Shown one piece after another: positions 18,971 through 27,428 of a stretch of DNA of 64,000 bases. How positions within the stretch are numbered: position 1 is the stretch's first letter; each line of letters opens with the position of its first letter. The translations under genes and the position numbers were made by a program. The notes under the pieces are model-generated. The model saw nothing but the letters and a program-made list of their open reading frames with translations, did no database searches and was not told where the DNA came from. The DNA comes from Akkermansia muciniphila. Its GTDB lineage: Bacteria; Verrucomicrobiota; Verrucomicrobiia; Verrucomicrobiales; Akkermansiaceae. The stretch spans positions 32,638-96,637 of the forward strand of contig CAMDLP010000004.1 of assembly GCA_945901795.1 (NCBI GenBank), given 5' to 3'.

Positions 18971-19396
18971 ATGTCCATTGTTGCCGAAGACTCCGCCGTG
19001 ATCGTAAAAACCAAGGAACTGTGCGCCCAGATCGCCAGCGATCCTTCATTCCTCAAGCTTCAAGCCGACGTCGAGCGCTTCCTGGGCGACGATTCGGCGC
19101 GCCTCCAATACCAAAGCGTGCATGAGCGCGGCGAGGAGCTTCACCACAAACAACACGCCGGCGTCGAGCTCGGCGCGTCGGAAATCCGCGAGTTTGAAAG
19201 TGCCCGCGACGCGCTTTTTGAAAACGAGATCGCCCGCGATTTCCTCTCCGCCCAGCGCGAACTGGAGACGCTGCAGAAGGAGATCGGCAAATACGTCGGC
19301 AGCACGATCGAGCTCGGCCGGGTGCCGAATGCGGAAGATCTCGTGGATAAAGGCGGCTGCTGCGGTGGCGGCGGCGGCGGCGGTTGCTGCGGCTAA
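18971..19396 (+). CDS. YlbF-family protein with Gly/Cys tail
   Basis: A 141-residue, mostly helical protein of the YlbF/YmcA (Com_YlbF) family; Bacillus members take part in competence, sporulation and RNase Y-linked RNA processing. The helical region with LQYQSVHERGEELHHKQHAG and the AQRELETLQKEIGKYVG segment fits the family. The C-terminus ends in a run of glycine flanked by two Cys-Cys pairs (GGCCGG...GCCG), which may bind metal. It is divergent from the kinase/phosphatase genes and ends at a strong terminator. Confidence 0.78.
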   Translation: MSIVAEDSAVIVKTKELCAQIASDPSFLKLQADVERFLGDDSARLQYQSVHERGEELHHKQHAGVELGASEIREFESARDALFENEIARDFLSAQRELETLQKEIGKYVGSTIELGRVPNAEDLVDKGGCCGGGGGGGCCG

Positions 19397-19413
19397 AGCA
19401 TTTTGAATTTTAC

Positions 19414-19449
19414 AAAAAGGCCCGCCATTTTCCGATGGCGGGCCTTTTT
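19414..19449. terminator. Bidirectional terminator
   Basis: The near-perfect hairpin AAAAAGGCCCGCCAT / ATGGCGGGCCTTTTT with a TTTCCG-type loop lies between the convergent YlbF-family and NagB-like genes. It has A and T runs on both sides and can serve both strands. Confidence 0.9.
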
Positions 19450-19463
19450 CGTGGCGAGGTGCG

Positions 19464-20231
19464 TTATTGGTGCTTGAGACGCGAGGCGGCCGGGCCGTCG
19501 AGGAAGAATTGCGCTGCCGGGTGTTTTTTGAGGCAGGAGACCCCGACCTTGGTGGTGACGGGGCCTTCGATCGCTCTGCGGACGCCACGCGATTTCAGGG
19601 TGCCCCAGGCGAGCACCACGATCTTGCGGGCCTCTAAAATCGTGCCGTAGCCCATGGTGATAGCGTGGGTGGGGACCTGCTGGATTCCACCGAACGCGCC
19701 GGCGGCGTCCTGCCGGAGACGGTGGCTGAGCAGGACCCGGTGGGTGCGGGTATCGAGCGGGATCTCCGGCTCGATGAATCCGATCTCACCGAAGCGTCCG
19801 ATGCCGAGAATCTGATAGTCGATGCCGCCGGCGTGGGCGATTTTCGCCTCGTAGTGGGCGCAATGCCCGAAGGCTTTGGCGTCGGAGATGGTCGTCGAGA
19901 GGAAGTGGGTGTTGCGGGGCGGGATGTCGATGTGGTCGAACAGATTTCGTTGCATGAAGGAGCGGAAACCGGCCGGGTGGCCGTTTTCGAGTCCTTGGTA
20001 TTCGTCGAGATTGAAGGTGACGACGTTGCGGAACGAAAGGCGTTCCTCGCGGTGGAGATAGATGAGTTCCTGATAGAGCGGCAGCGGGGTTTTTCCGGCG
20101 ACGAGGCCGAGGACCGCGGTTTGCCCCAGAATGGCGCGGTCGCGGATCAGTTGCGCGATTTCCGCCGCGATCTGGGCGCAGGCGGAATCACGAATGGAAA
20201 AAATGCGGTAGCGGGGGGGCGGTGGCATCAC
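19464..20231 (-). CDS. NagB-like sugar-phosphate isomerase-fold protein with altered active site
   Basis: A 255-residue protein of the glucosamine-6-phosphate deaminase family. The phosphate loop (GLVAGKTPLPLY) and VTFNLDEYQGL with Asp76 (NagB Asp72) are kept, as are the general layout and length. The catalytic block that reads GxDGHIAFNEP in NagB here reads GRFGEIGFIEP at 145-155. The Asp141 and His143 equivalents are thus Phe147 and Glu149; only Glu154 remains. Normal deaminase chemistry looks unlikely. It sits 15 bases after ridA in a four-gene cluster. Confidence 0.75.
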   Translation of the reverse strand: MMPPPPRYRIFSIRDSACAQIAAEIAQLIRDRAILGQTAVLGLVAGKTPLPLYQELIYLHREERLSFRNVVTFNLDEYQGLENGHPAGFRSFMQRNLFDHIDIPPRNTHFLSTTISDAKAFGHCAHYEAKIAHAGGIDYQILGIGRFGEIGFIEPEIPLDTRTHRVLLSHRLRQDAAGAFGGIQQVPTHAITMGYGTILEARKIVVLAWGTLKSRGVRRAIEGPVTTKVGVSCLKKHPAAQFFLDGPAASRLKHQ

Positions 20232-20246
20232 TGGGGGATGCTAGAC

Positions 20247-20705
20247 TCAAGATTCAATTTCGACAATCAGATTGATCTCGACCGCGACATCGAGCGGGAG
20301 GGCAGCGACGCCAAGGGCGGTGCGAGAGTGTTTGCCTTTGTCGCCGAAGATCTCGACGAGCAGTTCGGACGCACCGTTGATGACTTGCGGATGACCGTGG
20401 AAGTCGGGCTCGGAGTTGACGAATCCGTTGAGGGTGACGATCTGCCTGACCTTATCGAGCGAGCCGATTTCATCGCGGATCACGGCGAGGCGGTTGAGAA
20501 TGCACATGCGGGCGGCTTCCTTGGCCTCGTCGATAGAGATCTGGCTCGGGACTTTGCCGATGACTTTCTTGTCGCCGTCGATGGGCAGGCCGCCGGAGAG
20601 GAAAAGCAGGTTTCCGGTGCGGACGCAGTTGACGTAGGAGGCGATGGGGGTGGGGACGGCGGGCAGGGTGAGGCCGAGCGCGGTGATTTTTTCGAGGATG
20701 GACAT
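20247..20705 (-). CDS. RidA/YjgF-family protein
   Basis: A 152-residue RidA-family protein. Members hydrolyse reactive enamine/imine intermediates such as 2-aminoacrylate. The C-terminal signature HSRTALGVAALPLDVAVEI keeps the arginine that binds the substrate carboxylate. An N-terminal segment (LPAVPTPIASYVNCVRTG) places it in the longer YjgF subgroup. Its spacing (12 bases from the M23 gene, 15 from the NagB-like gene) implies one operon. Confidence 0.92.
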   Translation of the reverse strand: MSILEKITALGLTLPAVPTPIASYVNCVRTGNLLFLSGGLPIDGDKKVIGKVPSQISIDEAKEAARMCILNRLAVIRDEIGSLDKVRQIVTLNGFVNSEPDFHGHPQVINGASELLVEIFGDKGKHSRTALGVAALPLDVAVEINLIVEIES

Positions 20706-20717
20706 GGGGAGGCTTGG

Positions 20718-21743
20718 TTATTGGGTGATGGGGAAATCGTCAGTGATGAGGGCGACTAACTGCTGGCCGGAGCGAGTGAGTGTCGCTTGGTTGCCTTCCC
20801 CGGTGATGAGTCCGCGGGTGAGGTAGCGCTGCGGGACGTTAGACGGGCGGACGGAGGTGACGAGCGGTGCGGCGACTTCGCGCTGGCTGGGATTGAAAGC
20901 CACGGGCAGGCCGGTGGCGCTGAAGCTGATTTCCCACGAGACGGCGGTGGCGGCGGACCCGCGCTTGATCCACGGGTAACGCGCGACGAAATCCGGCGTG
21001 CCGCGGGACGGGACGGTGACTTTGAAATAGACCGGGGTGTTGGCGATGAATTGGCTGAACTGGAGCGCGGGATTGACCCGATGTTCGAGGAAGAATCGCG
21101 AGACTTCGGAGCCGCTGAGGTTCATGCCGTTGAAGATGCCGTGGAAATTCGTCCCGCCGCCGCATTTCTGGTGCCAGTCTTCATAGTGGGCGCTGAGCAG
21201 CATGCCGAGTTCGAGGTGGCAATGGGCGCGTGTCCGGTCGATGCCCGCGCCGGTGTAGCCCATCCGCCCGAGCACGGAACCCGCGCTGACCGGGTCGCCC
21301 GGCTGGCAGGTGATTTCCGCGAGGTGGGCGTAGAGCGAGAAGACCGACGAGTTTTCCCAGAGATGTTCGACGACGACGTATTTGCCGTAGTTGCTGCGTC
21401 CGGCGACGGGGCTGACGTGGGCGACGCGGCCCGCGGCGATGCTGGAAACCAGGTCGAGCGGAGTGCCGGCCTTGTCGCGTTTCACCGGGGAAATATCGAT
21501 GCCTTCGTGGAATTTCGTCAGCAGGACCTGGTCGTTGACGCGGATGGCGGTGCGGACGAATCCGTAGGAACCCGCTTCCCACGGCTTGCTGGTCTGGCCC
21601 TCGAAAGTCCGGTCCACATACATGTAGAAGCGGTCCAGCTCGCCGGTGAAAAGGTGGTGGTTTTCCGTCGGCAGGCGGAGATCGATCGGCGCGGCGGCGA
21701 GGCTGCCGGTCAGGAAAAGGAGGAGGGTGGGGAAACGGATCAT
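20718..21743 (-). CDS. Exported M23-family metallopeptidase
   Basis: A 341-residue secreted peptidase with a signal peptide (residues 1-18). The LytM/M23 zinc site is complete: His79 and Asp83 (HEGID), the YAHL motif near 138-141 and the H-x-H pair His174/His176 (HCHLELG). M23 enzymes cut peptidoglycan cross-links. The C-terminal 140 residues, including VPQRYLTRGLITGEG, resemble no domain I recognise. It lies between ridA and a small secreted protein in a tight operon. Confidence 0.9.
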   Translation of the reverse strand: MIRFPTLLLFLTGSLAAAPIDLRLPTENHHLFTGELDRFYMYVDRTFEGQTSKPWEAGSYGFVRTAIRVNDQVLLTKFHEGIDISPVKRDKAGTPLDLVSSIAAGRVAHVSPVAGRSNYGKYVVVEHLWENSSVFSLYAHLAEITCQPGDPVSAGSVLGRMGYTGAGIDRTRAHCHLELGMLLSAHYEDWHQKCGGGTNFHGIFNGMNLSGSEVSRFFLEHRVNPALQFSQFIANTPVYFKVTVPSRGTPDFVARYPWIKRGSAATAVSWEISFSATGLPVAFNPSQREVAAPLVTSVRPSNVPQRYLTRGLITGEGNQATLTRSGQQLVALITDDFPITQ

Positions 21744-21752
21744 TTCGAGCGG

Positions 21753-22238
21753 CTACTTCTTTTTGTTTACTTCTTCGGGGCGCGGCAACTCCTCGTCGAG
21801 AAGCTTTACGTCTGCAAGCGTCACGCCCTTCCAAATCACGATGAAACCGTCGTTGATCTGCTTGTCGATGATCACGGCATCCACGGCGCGGCCGTTGACC
21901 TGCGCGATCAGCCAGCGGCTCTGGTTGGCGGCGGTGACGGCCGCGAAACGGTTCACCGCGTTGCTCTTGAGCTTGAAAACGATCCCGAAACCCTCGCTCG
22001 TATCCGAGGGAAAGGGGCTGAATGACACGAAATCCTTCAGGCTGACTTCCGCCATACGGCGGAAATAGCGGGTTTGATTACCGATCACCTGCGGGAAAAT
22101 CATCTTCGGGTTGTCGGTGGCCTCCGTCTCCAGATGGAAAGTGACAGACGCCTTGTTCTCATTCTTCCCGCCCCCGAAAAGCGGCGGCGCGAGAGCCAGA
22201 ATGGCCACCATCAGGAATGCTGCGACGTGCGATTTCAT
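21753..22238 (-). CDS. Small secreted protein, unknown function
   Basis: A 161-residue protein with a signal peptide (MKSHVAAFLMVAILALA). The start at 22238 is chosen because the signal peptide begins there; the open frame extends upstream without support. The mature part is soluble and ends in a charged tail (EELPRPEEVNKKK). I recognise no domain. It is 9 bases ahead of the M23 peptidase and likely the first gene of that operon. Confidence 0.75.
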   Translation of the reverse strand: MKSHVAAFLMVAILALAPPLFGGGKNENKASVTFHLETEATDNPKMIFPQVIGNQTRYFRRMAEVSLKDFVSFSPFPSDTSEGFGIVFKLKSNAVNRFAAVTAANQSRWLIAQVNGRAVDAVIIDKQINDGFIVIWKGVTLADVKLLDEELPRPEEVNKKK

Positions 22239-22730
22239 GGCGGGAGTGAAGCACAACAAGCCGATCCCGGAAGAAAAATCGGGTGCATCGGCGGCAGATG
22301 GGGGTTCACCAACATCGATTCCCGCCAAGTTCCACATCCTTGGCAGCCGCCGCGACATCGCCCTCCGCTTCCAGGGGAAAGCCCCCGGCAGCCTTCACAT
22401 CACCCGCGACCGTCGCCCGGATCGAGAGCTGCTAGTTCCCACATCGGTCTCCGGTGCTATTCACCGCATGCCCGCCCTTGGAAACATCGCCCCCGCCTTT
22501 GGCCACATCGATCTCCGGTGCTATCCACTTCGATCTCCGGCGCTCTCTACATCGCCCGATGGATCACAATCCATTGATTTTCAATGAAATTTTCCGCATT
22601 CAGATTGAAAACCGCCGGTTTCCGCGTATCACGCGCCCTTTCTGTGTGCCTCACGGCGGATTTTTGCACGGTGAAACGCCACGCGGTTGAGGATTGGGAA
22701 TCAGGATAGTTTCCTTGAGCGGTTTTGAGC
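22239..22730. other. Gene-free stretch with short degenerate repeats
   Basis: About 490 bases upstream of the M23 operon. Around 22441-22545 the phrase ATCTCCGGTGCTAT recurs about three times with variation, each near ACATCG. The open frames across it lack any recognisable domain. The stretch must also hold the promoter of the minus-strand operon, which I could not identify. Confidence 0.5.
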
Positions 22731-22890
22731 CGCACTCCGGAGTGCGTGACGCTCTGCTCGCGCCCACGGCAGCTCCGGCTCTGCCGGATGTGGTGCGGAG
22801 TGACTTCTCTTCGCACAAAGAGCTCCGCACCGCATGGAGCAGAGCTTCCATCCGCCAAAGGCGGCAGCAGAGCGTGCCGCACTCTGGCGG
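22731..22890. repeat. Dispersed intergenic inverted-repeat element, copy 2
   Basis: The reverse complement closely matches 6015-6166: the same outer GGAGTGCG....GCTCTGCT ends, the same GGATGGAAGCTCTGCTCCATG and GCCGGAGCTGCC interior. Differences include a small insertion near 22800. The opposite orientation at a distant site marks it as a mobile or propagated repeat rather than a local duplication. Confidence 0.85.
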
Positions 22891-23108
22891 GGGTGTTCGT
22901 AATGGTGCCGGGATGAGCAGACTGCCCATCTCGAATCCTTAAAGGCATTACGCTAAAACGCGAACTCCGGACCAGTCCTTGGTGGCACACGCTGAATCCG
23001 TCTTTCGATTGAGTCGGGAAAAGAGCGGAATGCGACAAAACCACGGCAAAAGCCATTGCGCTCACCATTGCCGTTGACCCACCCCCGTTCACTGGCGAGT
23101 GTCCGCCC

Positions 23109-24161
23109 ATGTTTATCGATCACATCCGCATTTTCGGAAAGGCTGGCGACGGCGGCAACGGCGTTGTCTCATGGAAACGCGAGAAATTCGTCCCCCGCGG
23201 CGGCCCGGACGGCGGCGATGGCGGTGCCGGTGGAGACATCGTCCTTGTCGTGGATAACTCCGTGGACAACCTCCGCGCCTATCATTACGACCCCAAGCTC
23301 ATCGCCGAGGACGGCAAAAACGGCGCGGGCGGGCGCAAAACCGGGAAAAGCGGCAAGATCGTCATCGGCAAGGTCCCGCCCGGCACGGTCGTTTTCCGCA
23401 GCAACGCGGTCACCGTGCAGGAGGCCGTGGAATTCGAGCGCAGTGCCGAGGGAATCGACCTCGAACCCATCGCCGACCTCACCGAGATCGGTCAGGAATT
23501 CGTCCTCTGCAAAGGCGGCGATCCCGGCAAGGGCAACTGGAATTTCAAGACCGCCACCAACCGCACCCCGGTCGAACACACGCTCGGCACTCCGGGCGAG
23601 GTCTCCGTATTTTATTTGGAACTCCGCCGCATCGCGGATGCCGGTCTGGTCGGATTTCCCAACGCCGGAAAATCGACGCTGCTCGGCAAGCTTTCGGCCG
23701 CCAAGCCCAAGGTCGCTTCCTATCCGTTCACCACGCTCCAGCCGGTCGTGGGCGTCGTCGAGTTCCCGAGCTACCGCCGCTGCACCGTCGCGGACATTCC
23801 CGGCTTGATCGAGGGAGCGCACGAAAACCGCGGCCTTGGCCATGAGTTCCTCCGCCACATCACCCGCTGCCGGGTGCTGCTTTTCGTCATCGACATGGCG
23901 GGCAGCGAGGGCCGCGACCCGATTTCCGATCTGGAAATCCTCCGCCGCGAGATCAAGGAATACGACGACGAGCTCGCCCGTTTCCCGTGGAAAATCATCG
24001 CCAACAAGATGGATCTCGAAGGTGCCGCCGAGAATCTCGAAATCTTCCGCGCGCGCTTTCCCAAGATCGATATCATCCCGATCTCCGCGGAGGGTGAAAC
24101 GGGCTTGGACGATCTCAAGCAAGTTCTCGACAACGAGATCGGCCATCGCAGCGATAAATAA
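23109..24161 (+). CDS. obgE: Obg-family GTPase ObgE/CgtA
   Basis: An essential GTPase linked to 50S ribosome assembly and stress response. The glycine-rich Obg domain (DGGDGGAGGDIV) covers residues 1-158. The G domain follows with G1 GFPNAGKST near 180, G2 YPFTTLQP, G3 DIPGLIEGA, G4 NKMD and G5 ISAEG. The variable C-terminal OCT domain is absent, as in many phyla. A gamma-glutamylcyclotransferase-like gene follows after 15 bases. Confidence 0.97.
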   Translation: MFIDHIRIFGKAGDGGNGVVSWKREKFVPRGGPDGGDGGAGGDIVLVVDNSVDNLRAYHYDPKLIAEDGKNGAGGRKTGKSGKIVIGKVPPGTVVFRSNAVTVQEAVEFERSAEGIDLEPIADLTEIGQEFVLCKGGDPGKGNWNFKTATNRTPVEHTLGTPGEVSVFYLELRRIADAGLVGFPNAGKSTLLGKLSAAKPKVASYPFTTLQPVVGVVEFPSYRRCTVADIPGLIEGAHENRGLGHEFLRHITRCRVLLFVIDMAGSEGRDPISDLEILRREIKEYDDELARFPWKIIANKMDLEGAAENLEIFRARFPKIDIIPISAEGETGLDDLKQVLDNEIGHRSDK

Positions 24162-24176
24162 GAGACAGCCCGATTC

Positions 24177-24569
24177 ATGGACACTTCCTCCCAGCGGGTA
24201 TTCGTTTACGGCACGCTTCGCCGTGGTGGCTCGAACCATTTCCGGATGGCCGGGGCGGAGTTCATTTCCTGCGGCACCATCAGCGGGCGGATGTATCGCA
24301 TCGACTGGTATCCCGGCTTGGTCCTCGACCCTGCGGGCGATGAAATTCACGGCGAGGTTTACGCAGTCGGGCCTGAGCTGCTTTCCGTGCTCGATATCTT
24401 CGAAGGCGTTTCGGCCGGCGAGGTCGAGGGCAGCGAATACCGCCGCGTCGAGACCACGGTCATGAAACAAGACAGCCAGACGTTGAGCGCCTGGGTCTGG
24501 GAATGGCGCGGCCCTGTCGATGAAAGCCAGCGCGTGTCCGGCGGCAACTGGCTGAAAGAGGAATTGTAG
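24177..24569 (+). CDS. Gamma-glutamylcyclotransferase-like (GGCT fold) protein
   Basis: A 130-residue AIG2/GGCT-fold protein. The substrate-binding loop VFVYGTLRRGGSN is at residues 8-20, and the catalytic-type glutamate is in DIFEGV. Family members release 5-oxoproline from gamma-glutamyl amines or peptides; the exact substrate here is unknown. It is probably co-transcribed with obgE. Confidence 0.85.
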   Translation: MDTSSQRVFVYGTLRRGGSNHFRMAGAEFISCGTISGRMYRIDWYPGLVLDPAGDEIHGEVYAVGPELLSVLDIFEGVSAGEVEGSEYRRVETTVMKQDSQTLSAWVWEWRGPVDESQRVSGGNWLKEEL

Positions 24570-24581
24570 CCGACCGCGCGG

Positions 24582-24980
24582 TTAGCAGCATCCCGGATTC
24601 ACTTTCGACACCGGAAGCGGGTAGATGGGCGGGAAATAAAAGCGGTCGAGCGGATTCGGGACGGGATCGACGACGACCACCACCTTGGTGTTTTTCGTGT
24701 TTTTGGCGCTTTTCGCACCCTTCGAGCTGTAAAGCTCTTCATTGCCGCTGTTCGGATCGAGCTTGGCGAGCAGTGCTTGGACGGAGGCGACTGACTCGGG
24801 CATCGTGGCGATCGCGCATTGCGAGGCGATCCGCATGCAGTCCGGGGCAGCGGTGATGGCGGCTTCGACAATGGCGGTGACGAGGGCGACATCGGCGTCG
24901 CTGGCGGTGATGGCCGTTTTGACGATTTCGCAAGCGCAATTGGGATTGGCTTGGACTTCGGATTCGACGATTTCGAGCAC
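24582..24980 (-). CDS. Helical Cys-containing protein, possibly the 3' half of a split gene
   Basis: The frame from a GTG at 24980 gives 132 residues with alternating helices and conserved-looking cysteines (NPNCACEIVKTAI, AAPDCMRIASQCAI), then a Ser/Lys linker and a tail ending in NPGCC. In the same frame, coding-like sequence extends upstream to 25046 (DCLAVALSVEQRIKLNVAKV) and is cut off only by a TAA at 25047, the stop of the next gene. It thus lacks a signal peptide and a good start of its own. I recognise no domain. Confidence 0.6.
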   Translation of the reverse strand: MLEIVESEVQANPNCACEIVKTAITASDADVALVTAIVEAAITAAPDCMRIASQCAIATMPESVASVQALLAKLDPNSGNEELYSSKGAKSAKNTKNTKVVVVVDPVPNPLDRFYFPPIYPLPVSKVNPGCC

Positions 24981-25046
24981 CTTGGCGACGTTGAGTTTGA
25001 TCCGCTGTTCGACGGAAAGGGCGACCGCTAGGCAATCCGGGCCTTT

Positions 25047-25493
25047 TTACGACTTTCCGGATTCACGATAAACTGCGGAGATCAGCGCGAGGCCGGTTTG
25101 CAAGGTGTCGGCGGAGATTTCGTAGGTTTCGCCAGCGGTGCTGGTGGCGACCTTGCGGTAAGGAGACGGATTGCGCAAGATGCCGAGATCGACCACGGAT
25201 TCCACATTCTGCTGGCGTGCAGCCTGTGGATTGAGAGTCAGGGCGTCTTGAGAGGCGTAAACCGGGCCTCCTTCGGGAAGAAAGCCTTGGGCTTTTTCCG
25301 TCGCCGGCATCACGTAGTTACCAGCCACTGCGGCACCTTCGCGGAAGCGTGGTTCGATGGTCCCATCGAAGTCGCCAGCATTGCTGCTGATCTCGGTGGT
25401 GCGGGAAGTGCTGGCCAGGTTTTGAGCGGAAAGCGGGGCGATCGCGCTGAGAAGAAGGAGAGCAGCCATGCGGGGAGACACGGGTGGTTTCAT
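25047..25493 (-). CDS. Secreted protein of unknown function, possibly the 5' half of a split gene
   Basis: A 148-residue protein with a signal peptide (about residues 1-23, ending PLSAQ). The mature region is low in recognisable structure until a helix (SADTLQTGLALISAVYRES) just before the stop. The stop TAA is directly followed, in the same frame, by the helical protein at 24582. The two may be one secreted protein of about 300 residues broken by a nonsense change, or two adjacent genes. Confidence 0.6.
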   Translation of the reverse strand: MKPPVSPRMAALLLLSAIAPLSAQNLASTSRTTEISSNAGDFDGTIEPRFREGAAVAGNYVMPATEKAQGFLPEGGPVYASQDALTLNPQAARQQNVESVVDLGILRNPSPYRKVATSTAGETYEISADTLQTGLALISAVYRESGKS

Positions 25494-25811
25494 GGGGGTG
25501 GGGGTGGTCGGGTAACCGGGAAGAACCTAATCAATCGGAGCGGGTATTGGCAAATATTGATATTCACTTGATCCCGTAGGGGCGGTGGCTGGATTTTAAA
25601 TTGCTTGAAGTTAATGGATTATGGCGAATTTGATCCTTGGCTTCACGAATAGCTTCGGTTTCTTAAAATTCGTTGAAGCAAAAATGAATCGCTAGAGGGG
25701 GGAATCATCGATCGGATGGAGGGACGACTGGAACCCGTTGTCCGCCCGTGTTTAATTTAATTTTTTTACTCTGGAAGAACGCAAAAAGAGTCATCGTAAT
25801 AGCTGCATCCC
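25494..25811. other. AT-rich divergent intergenic region
   Basis: About 320 bases between the divergent secreted-protein and cytochrome/LRR genes. It is clearly more AT-rich than its flanks and must hold promoters for both, but no box pair was convincing enough to mark. I see no RNA gene or repeat. Confidence 0.5.
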
Positions 25812-27344
25812 ATGCCCAACCATGACCTTCCCACATCTCGGCGCAGCAAGCCGTGGTCGCTTACCTTCTTCGGACTTCTCGCCGCCGGCGGCTTGATCGC
25901 CATGCCGTTCCTGGCCGGTGGCCCGGATGGCGAGAAGATGCCGGATCTCGTCCGCTTTCTCGGTCATTTCCATCCGGTCCTGCTGCATCTTCCGATCGGG
26001 GTTTTCGTGTTGATCCTGTTTCAGGAGCTCGGAGCAATTTTCAGCAAGCGCGGAAAAGAGCCGGGAGAAACGCCGCTGTTTCCGCTGTTTTTCGGAGCCG
26101 CCAGCGCCATCGTCGCGGTTCTCGCGGGGTTCCTGCTGTATCACGGCGAGGTGCGATTCCGCGGCAACGAGCTGGCCGAGCGGCATCTGTGGGGCGGACT
26201 CATCTTCGCCGTGGCGGCGGTGGTGACTCTGATTTTCAAGGCGTGGACGATGGCCTTGAATGGCAACGCCGCGTTTTACCGCTTGCTGTTATTTGGCAGC
26301 GTGGGGGTGATGGGATTCGCGAGTCATGACGGCGCTTCGCTCACTCACGGCGAGGATTATTTAACGGAATACGCCCCGGAGCCGATCCGGAATCTGCTGG
26401 AAATCGAGCCGGCGAAGGATGCGCCCGCGATCGTTCCGGCGAAGGTGGCGGGAGAGCAGTCGGTTTATGCTAACATCGTCGCGCCGATTCTGGAGCGCCG
26501 CTGTGTCCAGTGCCACAAGGAAGGTAAGGCGAAGGGCAAGTTCCGGATGGATACTTATGAATTACTGGTGAAGGGTGGCAAGGAAGGCCCCGGCCTGGAA
26601 GCCGGCAATTCGGCAGAAAGCAACATTCTCATCCGCATGAACCTGCCGATGGATGACGAGGAGCACATGCCGCCGGAAGGCAAGCCGGACATCGAGGACC
26701 CGGAAGTCGCCGTCATCACCTGGTGGATCGATAACGGTGCCGATCCAAAAAAGTCACTGACGGAATTCGACGTTCCCGCACCGATCCAGGAGGCGATCGC
26801 CAAGGTGGCTTCTATCGCTCCCGCGCAGGTGGCTACAACCGCCGGGCCCGCCCATGCCGCCGGACCGGATGAGGCGCTGAAGTCGTCGGTGGCCGGTTTT
26901 TCCAAGCAGTTTCCGGGCGCGCTGAGCTTCGAGTCGCAGCAATCCTCGCTGCTGACATTCACCGCGGTCTCGCTGCGCGGGAATCTCGACGACGCGGGTT
27001 TCAAGACGCTCGCGCCGGTCTTGCCGCACCTGGTGACCGTCGATCTATCCGCCACGAAAATCACGGATCAGGCGGTCTCCCAGCTCTTGTCCGCCAAGAA
27101 TCTCCGTCTTGTCCGCCTTGCGGAAACCGGCGTGACGGATGCTTCCATCGACACCTTGCTGATGATCCCGAGTTTGGAATCCATCAATCTCTACGGCACG
27201 AAAGTCACCGATGCCGGTGTGAGCAAACTTTCCGCGATGCCGAATCTCAAGCGGCTCTATCTCTGGCAGACGGCGGTGACTCCGGAAGCCATCAAGACGC
27301 TCAAGGAGAAGCTGCCGAGCTGCGAGATCATCACCGGAGCATGA
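25812..27344 (+). CDS. DUF2231 membrane domain + planctomycete cytochrome c + LRR protein
   Basis: A 510-residue multidomain membrane protein. Residues about 15-185 are a DUF2231-like domain with several transmembrane helices (HFHPVLLHLPIGVFVLI). Residues about 220-315 are a planctomycete-type cytochrome c with haem motif RRCVQCHKEGKAKGK and a late methionine (MPPEGKPD). Residues about 385-505 are leucine-rich repeats (ITDQAVSQLLSAKNLRLVRL). The architecture occurs in Planctomycetes/Verrucomicrobia and suggests periplasmic electron transfer coupled to binding. The partner is unknown. Confidence 0.87.
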   Translation: MPNHDLPTSRRSKPWSLTFFGLLAAGGLIAMPFLAGGPDGEKMPDLVRFLGHFHPVLLHLPIGVFVLILFQELGAIFSKRGKEPGETPLFPLFFGAASAIVAVLAGFLLYHGEVRFRGNELAERHLWGGLIFAVAAVVTLIFKAWTMALNGNAAFYRLLLFGSVGVMGFASHDGASLTHGEDYLTEYAPEPIRNLLEIEPAKDAPAIVPAKVAGEQSVYANIVAPILERRCVQCHKEGKAKGKFRMDTYELLVKGGKEGPGLEAGNSAESNILIRMNLPMDDEEHMPPEGKPDIEDPEVAVITWWIDNGADPKKSLTEFDVPAPIQEAIAKVASIAPAQVATTAGPAHAAGPDEALKSSVAGFSKQFPGALSFESQQSSLLTFTAVSLRGNLDDAGFKTLAPVLPHLVTVDLSATKITDQAVSQLLSAKNLRLVRLAETGVTDASIDTLLMIPSLESINLYGTKVTDAGVSKLSAMPNLKRLYLWQTAVTPEAIKTLKEKLPSCEIITGA

Positions 27345-27428
27345 CCCGCGACAAGCGGCCCCTCCGCGAACAGATAGGGCGCCTGTGTGCATTGCAGGTC
27401 ATTCGTCGGGGGGCTGGCTTGCCCGGCT

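Noticed and set aside
20787..22025. A 412-codon plus-strand open frame
   Set aside because: Antisense to the M23 peptidase and secreted-protein genes; the peptidase motifs on the minus strand are decisive.
22074..22587. Plus-strand frames of about 160 codons upstream of obgE
   Set aside because: They overlap the secreted-protein gene antisense and then run through degenerate short repeats; no domain is seen.
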